A DNA stretch of 64,000 nt, taken from assembly GCF_000019525.1 (NCBI RefSeq), contig NC_010506.1, positions 2,604,001-2,668,000 on the forward strand, in the 5' to 3' direction. This DNA comes from Shewanella woodyi ATCC 51908. GTDB taxonomy: Bacteria; Pseudomonadota; Gammaproteobacteria; Enterobacterales; Shewanellaceae. Made by a program: the position numbers and the translations under genes. Of this stretch, positions 34,452 to 42,654 are shown piece by piece. The stretch's first letter is position 1. Each line of letters starts with the position of its first letter. The notes beneath the pieces were generated by a model, which was not told the DNA's origin, ran no database searches, and worked only from the letters and a program-made list of their open reading frames with translations.

Positions 34452-34805
34452 TATTTAGATGAAGCCCCAAGTAGAGATACTTGGGGCTTTTTCGTTTCAA
34501 GATAGTTAGTTGAACCCTAGGGTTCCTATTGTTTAAAATCAGCTATCCCTCCGGCATACTAAAAGAGGCCTGATATCGAAAGATGTCAGGCTTTTTGCTT
34601 TTGAAAGGGATGAACCCTAGGGTTCCTATTGTTTAAAATTAGCTATCCCTTTGCCATATTTAGATGAAGCCCCAAGTAGAGATACTTGGGGCTTTTTCGT
34701 TTCAAGATAGTTAGTTGAACCCTAGGGTTCCTATTGTTTAAAATCAGCTATCCCTTTGCCATATTTAGATAGAACCGCTAGTAGCAATGTTAGCGTTTTT
34801 TCACA
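34452..34805 (+). repeat. tRNA-Ser 3'-fragment/terminator tandem units after copy 2
   Basis: There are three units, ending at 34556, 34656 and 34761 (period 100-105 bp), then a last hairpin with T-run near 34770-34800. Each unit holds a hairpin terminator (AGCCCCAAGTA..TACTTGGGGCTTTTT or GCCTGATATC..GATGTCAGGCTTTTT). It is followed by GAACCCTAGGGTTC, a perfect 14-bp palindrome built on the tRNA T-arm, then an AT-rich insert and CTATCCCT with a variant of CCGCCA. The two terminator types alternate between units. Confidence 0.8.
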
Positions 34806-35142
34806 TCTAGGGTTTATAGTTTAATATTAGGGCTCCTCTTTTTAATGTTTTTAATTCTGGTGTCATTTCAGGTTTGAGTCTTTGCTTGATTAGGGGGCCT
34901 ATATCTTGATCTCTTTAATATGGGAAAGATTGCAGTCTTGAGTTCTGCATACTTTATTCATTACTTTCATGTGGTTTGTCAAAGTCGTGATCGTGAAGAA
35001 CTAATAAGTTGTTTACTTATAATTCATTACGTTAGCTTATGGTAAATAGCGCTTTCCTATTGCTCCTTTATGGGCTAAATTACCTTTAAATACGATGTTG
35101 GATCGGTTAGGTTCATCGCATTACATCTAGGGTAGGTTAGAT
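34806..35142. other. Intergenic region before uvrY, nothing identified
   Basis: These 337 bases contain no convincing gene, RNA or repeat apart from a last eroded scrap of the tRNA-Ser array near 34805-34830. The uvrY promoter should lie here, but no clear hexamer pair stands out. Confidence 0.5.
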
Positions 35143-35793
35143 TTGATTTCTGTATATTTAGTCGATGATCATGAATTAGTTAGAACCGGAATACGGCGCC
35201 TTCTTGAAGATGAGCGTGGCATTAAAGTCGTAGGTGAGGCTGGAGATGGAGAAACCGCTGTTCAGTGGAGTCGAAATAATGAAGCCGATGTTATTTTGAT
35301 GGATATGAATATGCCGGGAATTGGTGGTTTGGAAGCCACAAGAAAAATTCTTCGTTACCAGTCCCATGCAAAAATCATTGTGTTGACCATTCATACTGAA
35401 GATCCTTTCCCAACTAAGGTGATGCAAGCCGGGGCATCTGGCTATCTGACGAAAGGCGCGACACCGCCAGAAGTGTTACAAGCCATTAGGCAAGTCGCAC
35501 ACGGACAACGGTATTTATCTCCTGAGATTGCGCAGCAGATGGCGCTGAGCCAGTTTAATCAGACAGAGGATAACCCTTTTAAGACTCTTTCCGAACGTGA
35601 GTTGCAGATCATGATGATGATCACCAATGGTGAGAAAGTGAATGATATCTCCGAGCAACTTAATTTAAGTCCTAAAACCGTGAATAGTTATCGCTATCGC
35701 TATCGCTTATTTGCCAAGCTTGGAATAAGTGGTGACGTTGAGCTTACTCGTTTGGCCATCCGTTACAAAATGTTAGACACAGGTCAGTTTTAA
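35143..35793 (+). CDS. uvrY: Response regulator UvrY/GacA (BarA partner)
   Basis: This 216-residue FixJ/NarL-type response regulator has an N-terminal receiver domain with phospho-acceptor Asp in VILMDMNMPG (about residue 54) and Lys in YLTKG (about 103). A C-terminal LuxR-type HTH follows (LSERELQIMMMITNGEKVNDISEQLNLSPKTVNSYRYRYRLFAKLG, about 147-195). It is expected to be phosphorylated by BarA/GacS and to activate csr-type small RNAs. The TTG start is supported by GGTAGG upstream. The order uvrY-uvrC-pgsA-tRNA-Gly-Cys-Leu is the same as in E. coli. Confidence 0.95.
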   Translation: MISVYLVDDHELVRTGIRRLLEDERGIKVVGEAGDGETAVQWSRNNEADVILMDMNMPGIGGLEATRKILRYQSHAKIIVLTIHTEDPFPTKVMQAGASGYLTKGATPPEVLQAIRQVAHGQRYLSPEIAQQMALSQFNQTEDNPFKTLSERELQIMMMITNGEKVNDISEQLNLSPKTVNSYRYRYRLFAKLGISGDVELTRLAIRYKMLDTGQF

Positions 35794-35817
35794 CTCCCTG
35801 CTTATTTGGAACCTATC

Positions 35818-37647
35818 TTGTCTCAGTTTGATTCAAAAGCATTTTTACAAAGCGTCTCTTCATCGCCTGGCGTGTACAGAATGTACGACAGTGAAGAGAC
35901 GGTTATCTACGTTGGTAAGGCTAAAGATCTAAAGAAGCGGCTCACCTCCTATTTCAGAAAAAACCTGCCTAATGTAAAAACCCATGCGCTGGTATCACAT
36001 ATTGCCAATATCGATGTGACGGTAACACACAGTGAAACCGATGCCTTGTTGCTTGAAAATGATTATATCAAGCAGTATATGCCCAGATATAATGTGTTAC
36101 TTCGAGATGACAAGTCCTACCCTTATATCTTGCTTAGCCATCATAAACACCCAAGGCTTGCCTATCATAGAGGCCCTAAACGCCATAAAGGGAGTTATTT
36201 TGGTCCCTATCCTAATGGAGGAGCGGTTAGGGAGAGTTTGCACTTGATGCAGAAAATCTTTCCGATCAGGCAGTGTGAAGATGTGTATTATAAAGCGAGG
36301 TCTAGACCCTGCTTGCAATACCAAATTGGCCGTTGCAGTGCCCCTTGTGTAGCTAAGATTAATGATGAGGAGTACGCGGCTCAGGTCAAACTTGCAAGCT
36401 TATTTCTTAAAGGGCGGGATCAGCAGGTGATGTCTGAGTTGGTGTTAAAAATGGAGACTGCTGCTCACATGTTAGAGTATGAGCAAGCGGCGCGTTTTAG
36501 AGATCAAATCTCTGCGCTAAGAAGGGTTGCTGAGCAGCAGGAAGTGTCACATACCTCTGGAGATATGGATGTTATTGGTGCTTATTATGCTTCGGGTGTG
36601 GCCTGTTTCCATCTGCTCTTTATTCGCGACGGAAAAATTTTTGGGAGTCGAAGTTACTACCCTAAAGTGCCTGCACAAACAGAGCTTGATGAAGTGCTAA
36701 GCTCATTTATGTTGCAGTTTTATCTTAATGCTGACAGTCAAAGAACCGTACCTAAAGAGATTCTCTTAAGTCATGATTTCGCAGATCTGCCTGTTTTAGT
36801 CGATGCGATACAGAGTGCACTTGATAAAAAAGTTGAGATTAAAACCAAAGTAAGAAGTGAACGCGCTAAGTTTTTAAAACTCGCATTAACCAATGCGACA
36901 AATGCAGTGAACACGCGTCTATCACATAAGAGTACTGTTGAGCAGCGCTTCCTTCTGTTGGAGGAGGCGATAGAGGTCAGTAAAGCGGTCACTCGAATGG
37001 AGTGTTTTGATATTAGCCATACTATGGGGGAGAGCACGGTCGCTTCTTGTGTTGTTTTTAACCGAGAAGGCCCGAATAAAGCTGAGTATCGTAGATACAA
37101 CATCAGTGGAATAACCCCTGGTGATGATTATGCGGCAATGAAGCAAGCATTGACTAGGCGGTTCGATAATATTGAAAAGAGTGGCAAGGTGCCTGATATC
37201 TTATTTATCGATGGTGGAACAGGGCAGCTCAGAATTGCTCAGAAAGTGGTTGACGAAAAGTTTGCCAATTTAGATGTTGCGCCCCTGCTCATAGGTGTTG
37301 CGAAGGGAGAGGGCAGAAAACCTGGTTTAGAAACACTTATCTATGGTGAAAATGAGCAATCCTTTACTCTGCCAGCAGATTCAGGTGCGCTACATCTTAT
37401 TCAACACATTCGAGATGAATCTCATCGGTTTGCCATAACCGGCCATCGTAATAAACGCCAAAAAACGCGTAATACCTCAACGTTAGAATCCATCGCTGGT
37501 GTCGGCCCTAAACGCCGTAAAGCACTACTGCAATATTTAGGTGGAATTCAGGAAGTAAAAGGTGCCAGTGTGTCTGAATTAGCAAAAGTACCCGGTATTA
37601 GCGTAGAAATGGCACAAACGATACATGATTCATTGCGGGGGTCATAA
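35818..37647 (+). CDS. uvrC: Excinuclease ABC subunit C
   Basis: This protein of about 609 residues makes the 3' and 5' incisions in nucleotide excision repair with UvrB. It has the N-terminal GIY-YIG nuclease ([25 protein letters not shown]), a UVR domain (about residues 200-235, [14 protein letters not shown]), an RNase H-like nuclease ([20 protein letters not shown]) and C-terminal helix-hairpin-helix repeats ([19 protein letters not shown]). Both candidate starts are TTG; 35806 lacks a ribosome-binding site, while 35818 has GGA seven bases upstream and gives the family-like start [10 protein letters not shown]. It begins 24 bases after uvrY. Confidence 0.95.
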   Translation: MSQFDSKAFLQSVSSSPGVYRMYDSEETVIYVGKAKDLKKRLTSYFRKNLPNVKTHALVSHIANIDVTVTHSETDALLLENDYIKQYMPRYNVLLRDDKSYPYILLSHHKHPRLAYHRGPKRHKGSYFGPYPNGGAVRESLHLMQKIFPIRQCEDVYYKARSRPCLQYQIGRCSAPCVAKINDEEYAAQVKLASLFLKGRDQQVMSELVLKMETAAHMLEYEQAARFRDQISALRRVAEQQEVSHTSGDMDVIGAYYASGVACFHLLFIRDGKIFGSRSYYPKVPAQTELDEVLSSFMLQFYLNADSQRTVPKEILLSHDFADLPVLVDAIQSALDKKVEIKTKVRSERAKFLKLALTNATNAVNTRLSHKSTVEQRFLLLEEAIEVSKAVTRMECFDISHTMGESTVASCVVFNREGPNKAEYRRYNISGITPGDDYAAMKQALTRRFDNIEKSGKVPDILFIDGGTGQLRIAQKVVDEKFANLDVAPLLIGVAKGEGRKPGLETLIYGENEQSFTLPADSGALHLIQHIRDESHRFAITGHRNKRQKTRNTSTLESIAGVGPKRRKALLQYLGGIQEVKGASVSELAKVPGISVEMAQTIHDSLRGS

Positions 37648-37692
37648 AATTAAGGCAAGATTGGCGCTGCTTTTAAAATTTTTGGTTTTCTC

Positions 37693-38250
37693 ATGCCGTT
37701 TAATATACCTATCGCGTTAACTTTGTTCAGGTTGTTCTTATTGCCTGTGTTTGTTGTTATTTTTTACCTGCCCTATTCTTGGTCGCCATTTTTTGCGGCA
37801 TTCGTATTTTGGTTGGCAGCAGTGACAGATGCTCTCGATGGTTATGCCGCCAGAAAGTTAAAGCAGTCGACTCGCTTTGGTGCTTTTCTCGATCCAGTTG
37901 CCGATAAAATTATGGTCACTACGGCGTTGGTGCTTTTAGTTGCCGAGTACAACAGTATTTGGATGACACTTCCTGCTCTGTTTATGATTGGTAGAGAGAT
38001 CGTGATCTCTGCACTAAGAGAGTGGATGGCTGAAATTGGTAAGCGTGGTTCGGTGGCTGTCTCTTGGATCGGCAAATACAAAACTGCCGCTCAGATGACC
38101 GCCATTACTGGGTTAATTTGGCATCCTAATGACTTAATCACTTATGCAGCTTATGCCCTGTTTTATGTTGCTGCCGTACTGACTTTCTGGTCAATGATGA
38201 GTTATATCATGGCGGCTTGGAGTGATTTAACTGCTGAATCGAATAATTAA
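37693..38250 (+). CDS. pgsA: CDP-diacylglycerol-glycerol-3-phosphate 3-phosphatidyltransferase
   Basis: This 185-residue inner-membrane enzyme catalyses the committed step to phosphatidylglycerol. The CDP-alcohol phosphotransferase motif DGxxARxxxxxxxxGxxxDxxxD is exact in [20 protein letters not shown] and the following VADK. About four to six hydrophobic helices are evident. Length equals E. coli PgsA (182). It follows uvrC by 45 bases and precedes the tRNA-Gly gene, as in E. coli. Confidence 0.96.
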   Translation: MPFNIPIALTLFRLFLLPVFVVIFYLPYSWSPFFAAFVFWLAAVTDALDGYAARKLKQSTRFGAFLDPVADKIMVTTALVLLVAEYNSIWMTLPALFMIGREIVISALREWMAEIGKRGSVAVSWIGKYKTAAQMTAITGLIWHPNDLITYAAYALFYVAAVLTFWSMMSYIMAAWSDLTAESNN

Positions 38251-38303
38251 AATGCAAAAAGCCCATTTAGTGTTCAAGCAGTCATTTATTGTGAAATATG
38301 CAA

Positions 38304-38331
38304 TTGACTCTTGGTATTAAATCGGTAGAAT
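38304..38331 (+). promoter_or_regulatory. Promoter of the tRNA-Gly-Cys-Leu operon
   Basis: TTGACT, a 16-bp spacer, then TAGAAT followed directly by GCC. The GC-rich discriminator is of the type seen in stringently controlled stable-RNA promoters. Confidence 0.8.
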
Positions 38332-38388
38332 GCCATTCCGCAGTCAGGGGAAAGCTTGTTAAACAGTTCTGATTGATAGTTAAGATTT

Positions 38389-38464
38389 GCGACATTAGCT
38401 CAGTTGGTAGAGCGATACCTTGCCAAGGTATAGGTCATCGGTTCGAACCCGATATGTCGCTCCA
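38389..38464 (+). tRNA. glyW: tRNA-Gly (anticodon GCC)
   Basis: This 76-nt tRNA with CCA has acceptor arms GCGACAT/ATGTCGC, anticodon loop TTGCCAA in the stem ATACC/GGTAT and T-arm ATCGGTTCGAACCCGAT. It is the first tRNA of the operon downstream of pgsA, equivalent to E. coli glyW. Confidence 0.97.
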
Positions 38465-38479
38465 ATCTTACAAAGATTT

Positions 38480-38575
38480 GCGACATTAGCTCAGTTGACT
38501 CTTTATTAAAGTCAAGTGCGCGATACCTAGCTATAGGATATCGGTAATTTTTTTCGAACCCGATATGTCGCTCCA
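38480..38575 (+). pseudogene. Degenerate tRNA-Gly copy
   Basis: This keeps the tRNA-Gly 5' end and D-stem (GCGACATTAGCTCAGTTG) and the 3' end (CGAACCCGATATGTCGCTCCA split around small changes). An AT-rich palindromic insert (ACTCTTTATTAAAGT) disrupts the D-loop, the anticodon arm is scrambled (GATACCTAGCTATAGGATATC), and a T-run breaks the T-arm. It cannot be a working tRNA, but the intact acceptor strands could still pair in the precursor. Confidence 0.85.
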
Positions 38576-38680
38576 AAACTTTATTAAAGAGATAAGGTTT
38601 TGGTAGGAGATTGCTTCTTGTTTAAATGAAGAGGCGGTTCGAACCACTCTTTATTAGAGAAGGTTCGCTCCGATTTTATA
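38576..38680 (+). repeat. Eroded tRNA-Gly-derived remnant
   Basis: Within these bases GCGGTTCGAACC and GGTTCGCTCCGA recall the tRNA-Gly T-arm and 3' end. Two copies of the palindromic CTTTATTAAAGAG-like insert flank them. Similarity is weak. Confidence 0.5.
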
Positions 38681-38686
38681 AATATT

Positions 38687-38760
38687 GGCGCGATGGCAGA
38701 ATGGCTATGCTGCGGATTGCAAATCCGTCGATCTCGGTTCGACTCCGGGTCGCGCCTCCA
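38687..38760 (+). tRNA. cysT: tRNA-Cys (anticodon GCA), copy 1
   Basis: This 74-nt tRNA with CCA has acceptor arms GGCGCGA/TCGCGCC, anticodon loop TTGCAAA in stem CGGA/TCCG and T-arm CTCGGTTCGACTCCGGG. It is the second tRNA of the operon. Confidence 0.97.
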
Positions 38761-38851
38761 TATTAAGATATTGATGAGTTTGGCTCAGTAACTTTACTAT
38801 TCCAAACAGTATTAACTACCGATAATACGTATCGTCAACATCAACGAGTTT

Positions 38852-38937
38852 GCCCGAGTGGTGGAATCGGTAGACACAAGGGATTTAAAATCCCTCGCTG
38901 AATAAGCGTGCCGGTTCAAGTCCGGCCTCGGGTACCA
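38852..38937 (+). tRNA. leuZ: tRNA-Leu (anticodon UAA), copy 1
   Basis: This 86-nt class II tRNA with CCA has acceptor arms GCCCGAG/CTCGGGT, anticodon loop TTTAAAA within AGGGA/TCCCT, a variable arm around GCTGAATAAGC and T-arm GCCGGTTCAAGTCCGGC. It is the last tRNA of the operon, equivalent to E. coli leuZ. Confidence 0.97.
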
Positions 38938-39366
38938 TCATTAAGATGACATTGAAGCCTCGACATTAGTCGGGGCTTTTTTGTATCAAACTTTTATGGA
39001 AAAGCCTAAATCCCTCGCTACTCTTAATAAGACGCGACCGGTTCAAGTCCGGCCTCGGGTACCATCATTAAGATGACATTGAAGCCTCGACATTAGTCGG
39101 GGCTTTTTTGTACCAAGCTTTTATGGAACAGCCTAAATCCCTCGCTACTCTTTAATAAAACGCGACCGATTCAAGTTCGGCCTCGGGTGCCATCATTAAG
39201 ATGACATTGAAGCCTCGACATTAGTCGAGGCTTTTTTGTATCAAGCTTTTATGGAACAGCCTAAATCCCTCGCTACTCTTAATAAGACGCGACCGGTTCA
39301 AGTCCGGCCTCGGGTACCATCATTAAGATGACATTGAAGCCTCGGCATTAGTCGGGGCTTTTTTGT
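38938..39366 (+). repeat. tRNA-Leu 3'-half/terminator tandem array 1
   Basis: Three units end at 39064, 39192 and 39319 (127, 128, 127 bp), with a closing terminator to 39366. Each unit begins with CATTAAGATGACATTGA and the hairpin AGCCTCGAC-ATTA-GTCGGGGCT plus T-run (first at 38956-38982). A 20-base linker follows. The unit ends with a copy of tRNA-Leu from the anticodon-arm 3' side to CCA. The T-arm CCGGTTCAAGTCCGG and the acceptor strand CTCGGGTACCA are almost perfectly kept, while the variable arm is replaced by CTCTTAATAAGACGC or similar. Confidence 0.92.
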
Positions 39367-39515
39367 GCGCAAAAGAAAATGAAAATACGGTGGAGCCCAT
39401 ATTCTCGTGATTGTTGCCTAAAGAGAGCTTTGCTTAACTAGTAAGCATTGTGAATGTAAAGTAAACTGCGCGGATCGGTTTTTAACCATATGAATAAGAA
39501 AGATAAACCTTAGTG

Positions 39516-39543
39516 TTGACTCATTTTTCAAATCAGTTAAAGT
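39516..39543 (+). promoter_or_regulatory. Putative promoter of the second tRNA-Cys-Leu unit
   Basis: TTGACT, a 16-bp spacer, then TAAAGT, about 57 bases before tRNA-Cys copy 2. This suggests that the duplicated pair is a separate transcription unit. Confidence 0.65.
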
Positions 39544-39599
39544 AGCCACATCTTCTGAAGACGACATCGATTTGCTTGATTGTTTGAAGAGGTTTTTTT

Positions 39600-39673
39600 G
39601 GCGCGATGGCAGAATGGCTATGCTGCGGATTGCAAATCCGTCGATCTCGGTTCGACTCCGGGTCGCGCCTCCA
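39600..39673 (+). tRNA. tRNA-Cys (anticodon GCA), copy 2
   Basis: Identical to the copy at 38687-38760. It lies exactly 913 bases downstream of it, as part of a segmental duplication that also includes the 91-bp spacer to tRNA-Leu. Confidence 0.97.
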
Positions 39674-39764
39674 TATTAAGATATTGATGAGTTTGGCTCA
39701 GTAACTTTACTATTCCAAACAGTATTAACTACCGATAATACGTATCGTCAACATCAACGAGTTT

Positions 39765-39850
39765 GCCCGAGTGGTGGAATCGGTAGACACAAGGGATTTA
39801 AAATCCCTCGCTGAATAAGCGTGCCGGTTCAAGTCCGGCCTCGGGTACCA
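39765..39850 (+). tRNA. tRNA-Leu (anticodon UAA), copy 2
   Basis: Identical to the copy at 38852-38937 and also offset by 913 bases. The preceding spacer is identical too, so the duplication is recent or kept homogeneous by recombination. Confidence 0.97.
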
Positions 39851-40290
39851 TCATTAAGATGACATTGAAGCCTCGGCATTAGTCGGGGCTTTCTTGTATC
39901 TAAAGCTAAATCCCTCGCTACTCTTAATAAGACGCGACCGGTTCAAGTCCGGCCTCGGGTACCATCATTAAGATGACATTGAAGCCTCGGCATTAGTCGG
40001 GGCTTTTTTGTACCAAGCTTTTATGGAACAGCCTAAATCCCTCGCTACTCTTAATAAGACGCGACCGGTTCAAGTCCGGCCTCGGGTACCATCATTAAGA
40101 TGACATTGAAGCCTCGACATTAGTCGGGGCTTTTTTGTATCAAGCTTTTATGGAACAGCCTAAATCCCTCGCTACTCTTTAATAAAACGCGACCGGTTCA
40201 AGTTCGGCCTCGGGTACCATCATTAAGATGACATCGAAGCCTCGGCATTAGTCGGGGTTTTCTTGTATATAAAACTAAATCCCTCGCTAT
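39851..40290 (+). repeat. tRNA-Leu 3'-half/terminator tandem array 2
   Basis: Three units end at 39964, 40091 and 40219 (114, 127, 128 bp). A last terminator hairpin follows, with a fragment CTAAATCCCTCGCTA ending near 40290. The structure is the same as array 1. The first unit lacks 13 bases of the linker. Sequence differences between units are few and scattered (for example CGAC/CGGC in the hairpin and GTCC/GTTC in the T-arm). Confidence 0.92.
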
Positions 40291-40580
40291 TTTTGTTTAT
40301 AACGTTTGATTTGTAAATGAGTGGCTGATAGAAGTTTTATTGAGGTATCGCTACATGCTTAGGGGATGTTAAGTATCCGAAAAAACATCATTTCTTTTTT
40401 TGAGATAGCTATGAGTACGACTGACTGAGTCGGTGAAGGTGCGGTTTTGAGTACTTTAGCTAAAATAGAGCTTTGGCATTATTTACCTTCCGAGGGTAAA
40501 CTTTATTTACGCCCATGCATTAGATGTGAAAATATTTATTCACCTCTCTAGTGTAATAGGTAACATGGGGAGGCTGTACT
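40291..40580. other. Intergenic region before ldtD
   Basis: This holds no gene or repeat that can be recognised. The ldtD promoter presumably lies in its second half. Confidence 0.5.
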
Positions 40581-41966
40581 ATGCATAAAGGGAATAGGGT
40601 TGGGTATGTCATTATGGCACTATTCATTCAACTGTGTGCTACTCCCTGTGTATTGGCGCTAGACAAAAATTCTGCTGCAATTAATGCACTTAGATATCAA
40701 GTTCAGCTCATTAGTTTAATTGACCCATCTTTCTCTAAATATAATCAGTTGCTTACTCAGGACCTTGAAGAGGAGCAGCTTGATCTTACCAATGATATTC
40801 AACTCGAAGTTGCCAACTTCTGGCGCTCTGTCAAAATCCAGAGCCGTGGGGAGGGGGGAAGTGATGATCTATATCGTAATGTGATCTCCTTGGAACCTAG
40901 CTCTTCTGACTACCTTCCTATTAGCAACCGTATTCGCTATCTGCTTTGGGTTGAACAAACTGAAAGCTGGCAACCATTAGTGCTAGATATTTGGCTGAAA
41001 GAGGGGGATATTAATCCAGCTGTGAAGGTGATAAGCCGTAGATTAAACTGGCTAGGAGATCTCAACTTTTTAGATCCAGACAATAGCGTAATGACGTCAG
41101 AGCTTGTTAGAGGGGTCTTGAACTTTCAACGTCGTCACGGGCTAAAGCAGGATGGGGTGATTGGGCCTGAAACACTAAGATGGATTAATTTAACGCCCAA
41201 AAAAAGGGCCGCTTTACTCGCTGAAAATTTTATCAGTAAGTCAAGTTATCTCTCGACTATTGGGCCAAGGTTCCTGTTAGTGAATATCCCGGCTTTTGAG
41301 ATGGTTTTAGTGGATAAGGGACAAGTCCAATTAGAGTCAAGAGTGATTGTGGGGAAACCATATCGTCAAACTCCTAGGTTAAGCAGTTATATCTCTAATA
41401 TGGTGCTTAATCCTAGTTGGCGGGTACCGAGAACGTTGCTAAGGCGGGATCTGTTACCTAAAGTGCGCAAAGATGGAGCCTATATCAGTGAACATAACTT
41501 TGATGTCTTTAACTCTGCGGGTGATGAGATTGTAAAGTCACCTGAAGAGTGGCAAACGTTAGCGGGAGGAAGGTTTCCATACCGCTTAGTACAAAAGCCT
41601 GGAAAAGATAACACTTTAGGGCGTTATAAGTTTTACTTTAAAAATGAATATAATGTCTACCTTCATGATACCTATGACAAAGCGCTATTCGAGGAGAGTA
41701 ACAGAGCGCTCTCTTCTGGCTGTATTAGGGTTGAAAAGGTTGAGTCATTAGCAAATTGGTTGGCTTCTAATTTGGTGAGTGATAAACAAACATGGGTAGA
41801 TCTTCAAACTGAAAGAGACAAAACCCAGTGGTTTGCGTTCGATAACTTCCTCGCTGTTCATCTGGTCTATTGGACCGCATGGGTAGATGAATCTGGACTT
41901 GCACAATTTCGTAATGATATTTATCACCAGAATTCAATGCCTAAGCTTGCCTCAATACAGAATTAA
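40581..41966 (+). CDS. ldtD: Murein L,D-transpeptidase (YcbB/LdtD type)
   Basis: This 461-residue exported enzyme forms 3-3 cross-links in peptidoglycan. A signal peptide (VIMALFIQLCATPCVLA) is followed by a peptidoglycan-binding domain (LVRGVLNFQRRHGLKQDGVIGPETL, about residues 175-205) and a YkuD catalytic domain. The catalytic Cys lies in ALSSGCIRVEKVESLANWL (about residue 380), and the upstream His in VYLHDTYDK. E. coli LdtD (615 residues) has an extra N-terminal part that is shorter here. GGGAGG precedes the ATG. It is followed by mepK, an order conserved with E. coli ycbB-ycbK. Confidence 0.92.
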   Translation: MHKGNRVGYVIMALFIQLCATPCVLALDKNSAAINALRYQVQLISLIDPSFSKYNQLLTQDLEEEQLDLTNDIQLEVANFWRSVKIQSRGEGGSDDLYRNVISLEPSSSDYLPISNRIRYLLWVEQTESWQPLVLDIWLKEGDINPAVKVISRRLNWLGDLNFLDPDNSVMTSELVRGVLNFQRRHGLKQDGVIGPETLRWINLTPKKRAALLAENFISKSSYLSTIGPRFLLVNIPAFEMVLVDKGQVQLESRVIVGKPYRQTPRLSSYISNMVLNPSWRVPRTLLRRDLLPKVRKDGAYISEHNFDVFNSAGDEIVKSPEEWQTLAGGRFPYRLVQKPGKDNTLGRYKFYFKNEYNVYLHDTYDKALFEESNRALSSGCIRVEKVESLANWLASNLVSDKQTWVDLQTERDKTQWFAFDNFLAVHLVYWTAWVDESGLAQFRNDIYHQNSMPKLASIQN

Positions 41967-42078
41967 TTTTTGAAGCTTTTTTGATACGTCAAATCTTTAT
42001 TAAGGTTAACTTGATTTCCCTATTCTTTCAGTTTACTTTGTCCGCACTCGTGTTTAAAAAGTAGTCAGTGGTGGTAGT

Positions 42079-42627
42079 GTGTCTTTAGTTTGTCCTGCTC
42101 GTAGGCAGTTGTTGCTTGGCCTTAGTGGTGTTGCAATGTTTTCCGTTATTCCTTCCAAAGTACAAGCAAGTCGTTCAACAACAGGTGTACGTAGCTTAGG
42201 CTTTAATAATCTTCATACTGGCGAACGAGGTTTCGGTAGCTATTGGATTGATGGAAACTATCAAGAGAAAACCTTATCCGAATTTAGTCATACATTGAGA
42301 GATCATAGACGCAATGAGTCTGCTCCAATGGATAAGCGTTTATATGATCTTCTATTTAAGTTAAAACTGTCGCTCAACGTGGAGGAGGATTTCAACGTGA
42401 TATCAGGGTATCGCTCTCCACAGACAAATGCGATGTTAGCATCTAAAAATAATGGTGTTGCTAAAAAAAGCTATCATATGAAGGGGATGGCGATGGATAT
42501 TGCACTTCCTAATGTTAATTTGAGCGACCTACGTGATGCAGCGATAGAGCTAAAGCTCGGTGGCGTAGGTTATTACCCACGCTCAGGTTTTATTCACGTC
42601 GACACTGGGCCTGTTCGAACTTGGTAA
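42079..42627 (+). CDS. mepK: Murein endopeptidase MepK (DUF882, M15-like), Tat signal
   Basis: This 182-residue protein starts at GTG. The N-terminus ARRQLLLGLSGVAMFS has a twin-arginine signal; E. coli MepK (YcbK) also has one. The zinc peptidase core shows SGYRSPQTNAML, the ligand motif SYHMKGMAMDIAL and the second HVDTG. MepK cleaves 3-3 cross-links, the bonds that LdtD makes, so the pair forms a make-and-break unit for L,D-cross-linked murein. Length equals E. coli MepK (182). Confidence 0.9.
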   Translation: MSLVCPARRQLLLGLSGVAMFSVIPSKVQASRSTTGVRSLGFNNLHTGERGFGSYWIDGNYQEKTLSEFSHTLRDHRRNESAPMDKRLYDLLFKLKLSLNVEEDFNVISGYRSPQTNAMLASKNNGVAKKSYHMKGMAMDIALPNVNLSDLRDAAIELKLGGVGYYPRSGFIHVDTGPVRTW

Positions 42628-42654
42628 CGAGAAGAATATCCCATTTTTAGCGAC

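Noticed and set aside
38938..40219. Additional functional tRNA-Leu genes in the array
   Set aside because: Each unit lacks the 5' acceptor strand and D-arm, so no cloverleaf can form.
38938..40290. CRISPR-like array from regularly repeated units
   Set aside because: Units of about 127 bp are repeated whole with no unique spacers, and they consist of a tRNA 3' half and a terminator; no cas genes nearby.
33895..40290. Integrated genomic island or prophage at the tRNA cluster
   Set aside because: No integrase, attachment duplication with foreign genes, or phage genes are found; the repeats contain only tRNA fragments and terminators.
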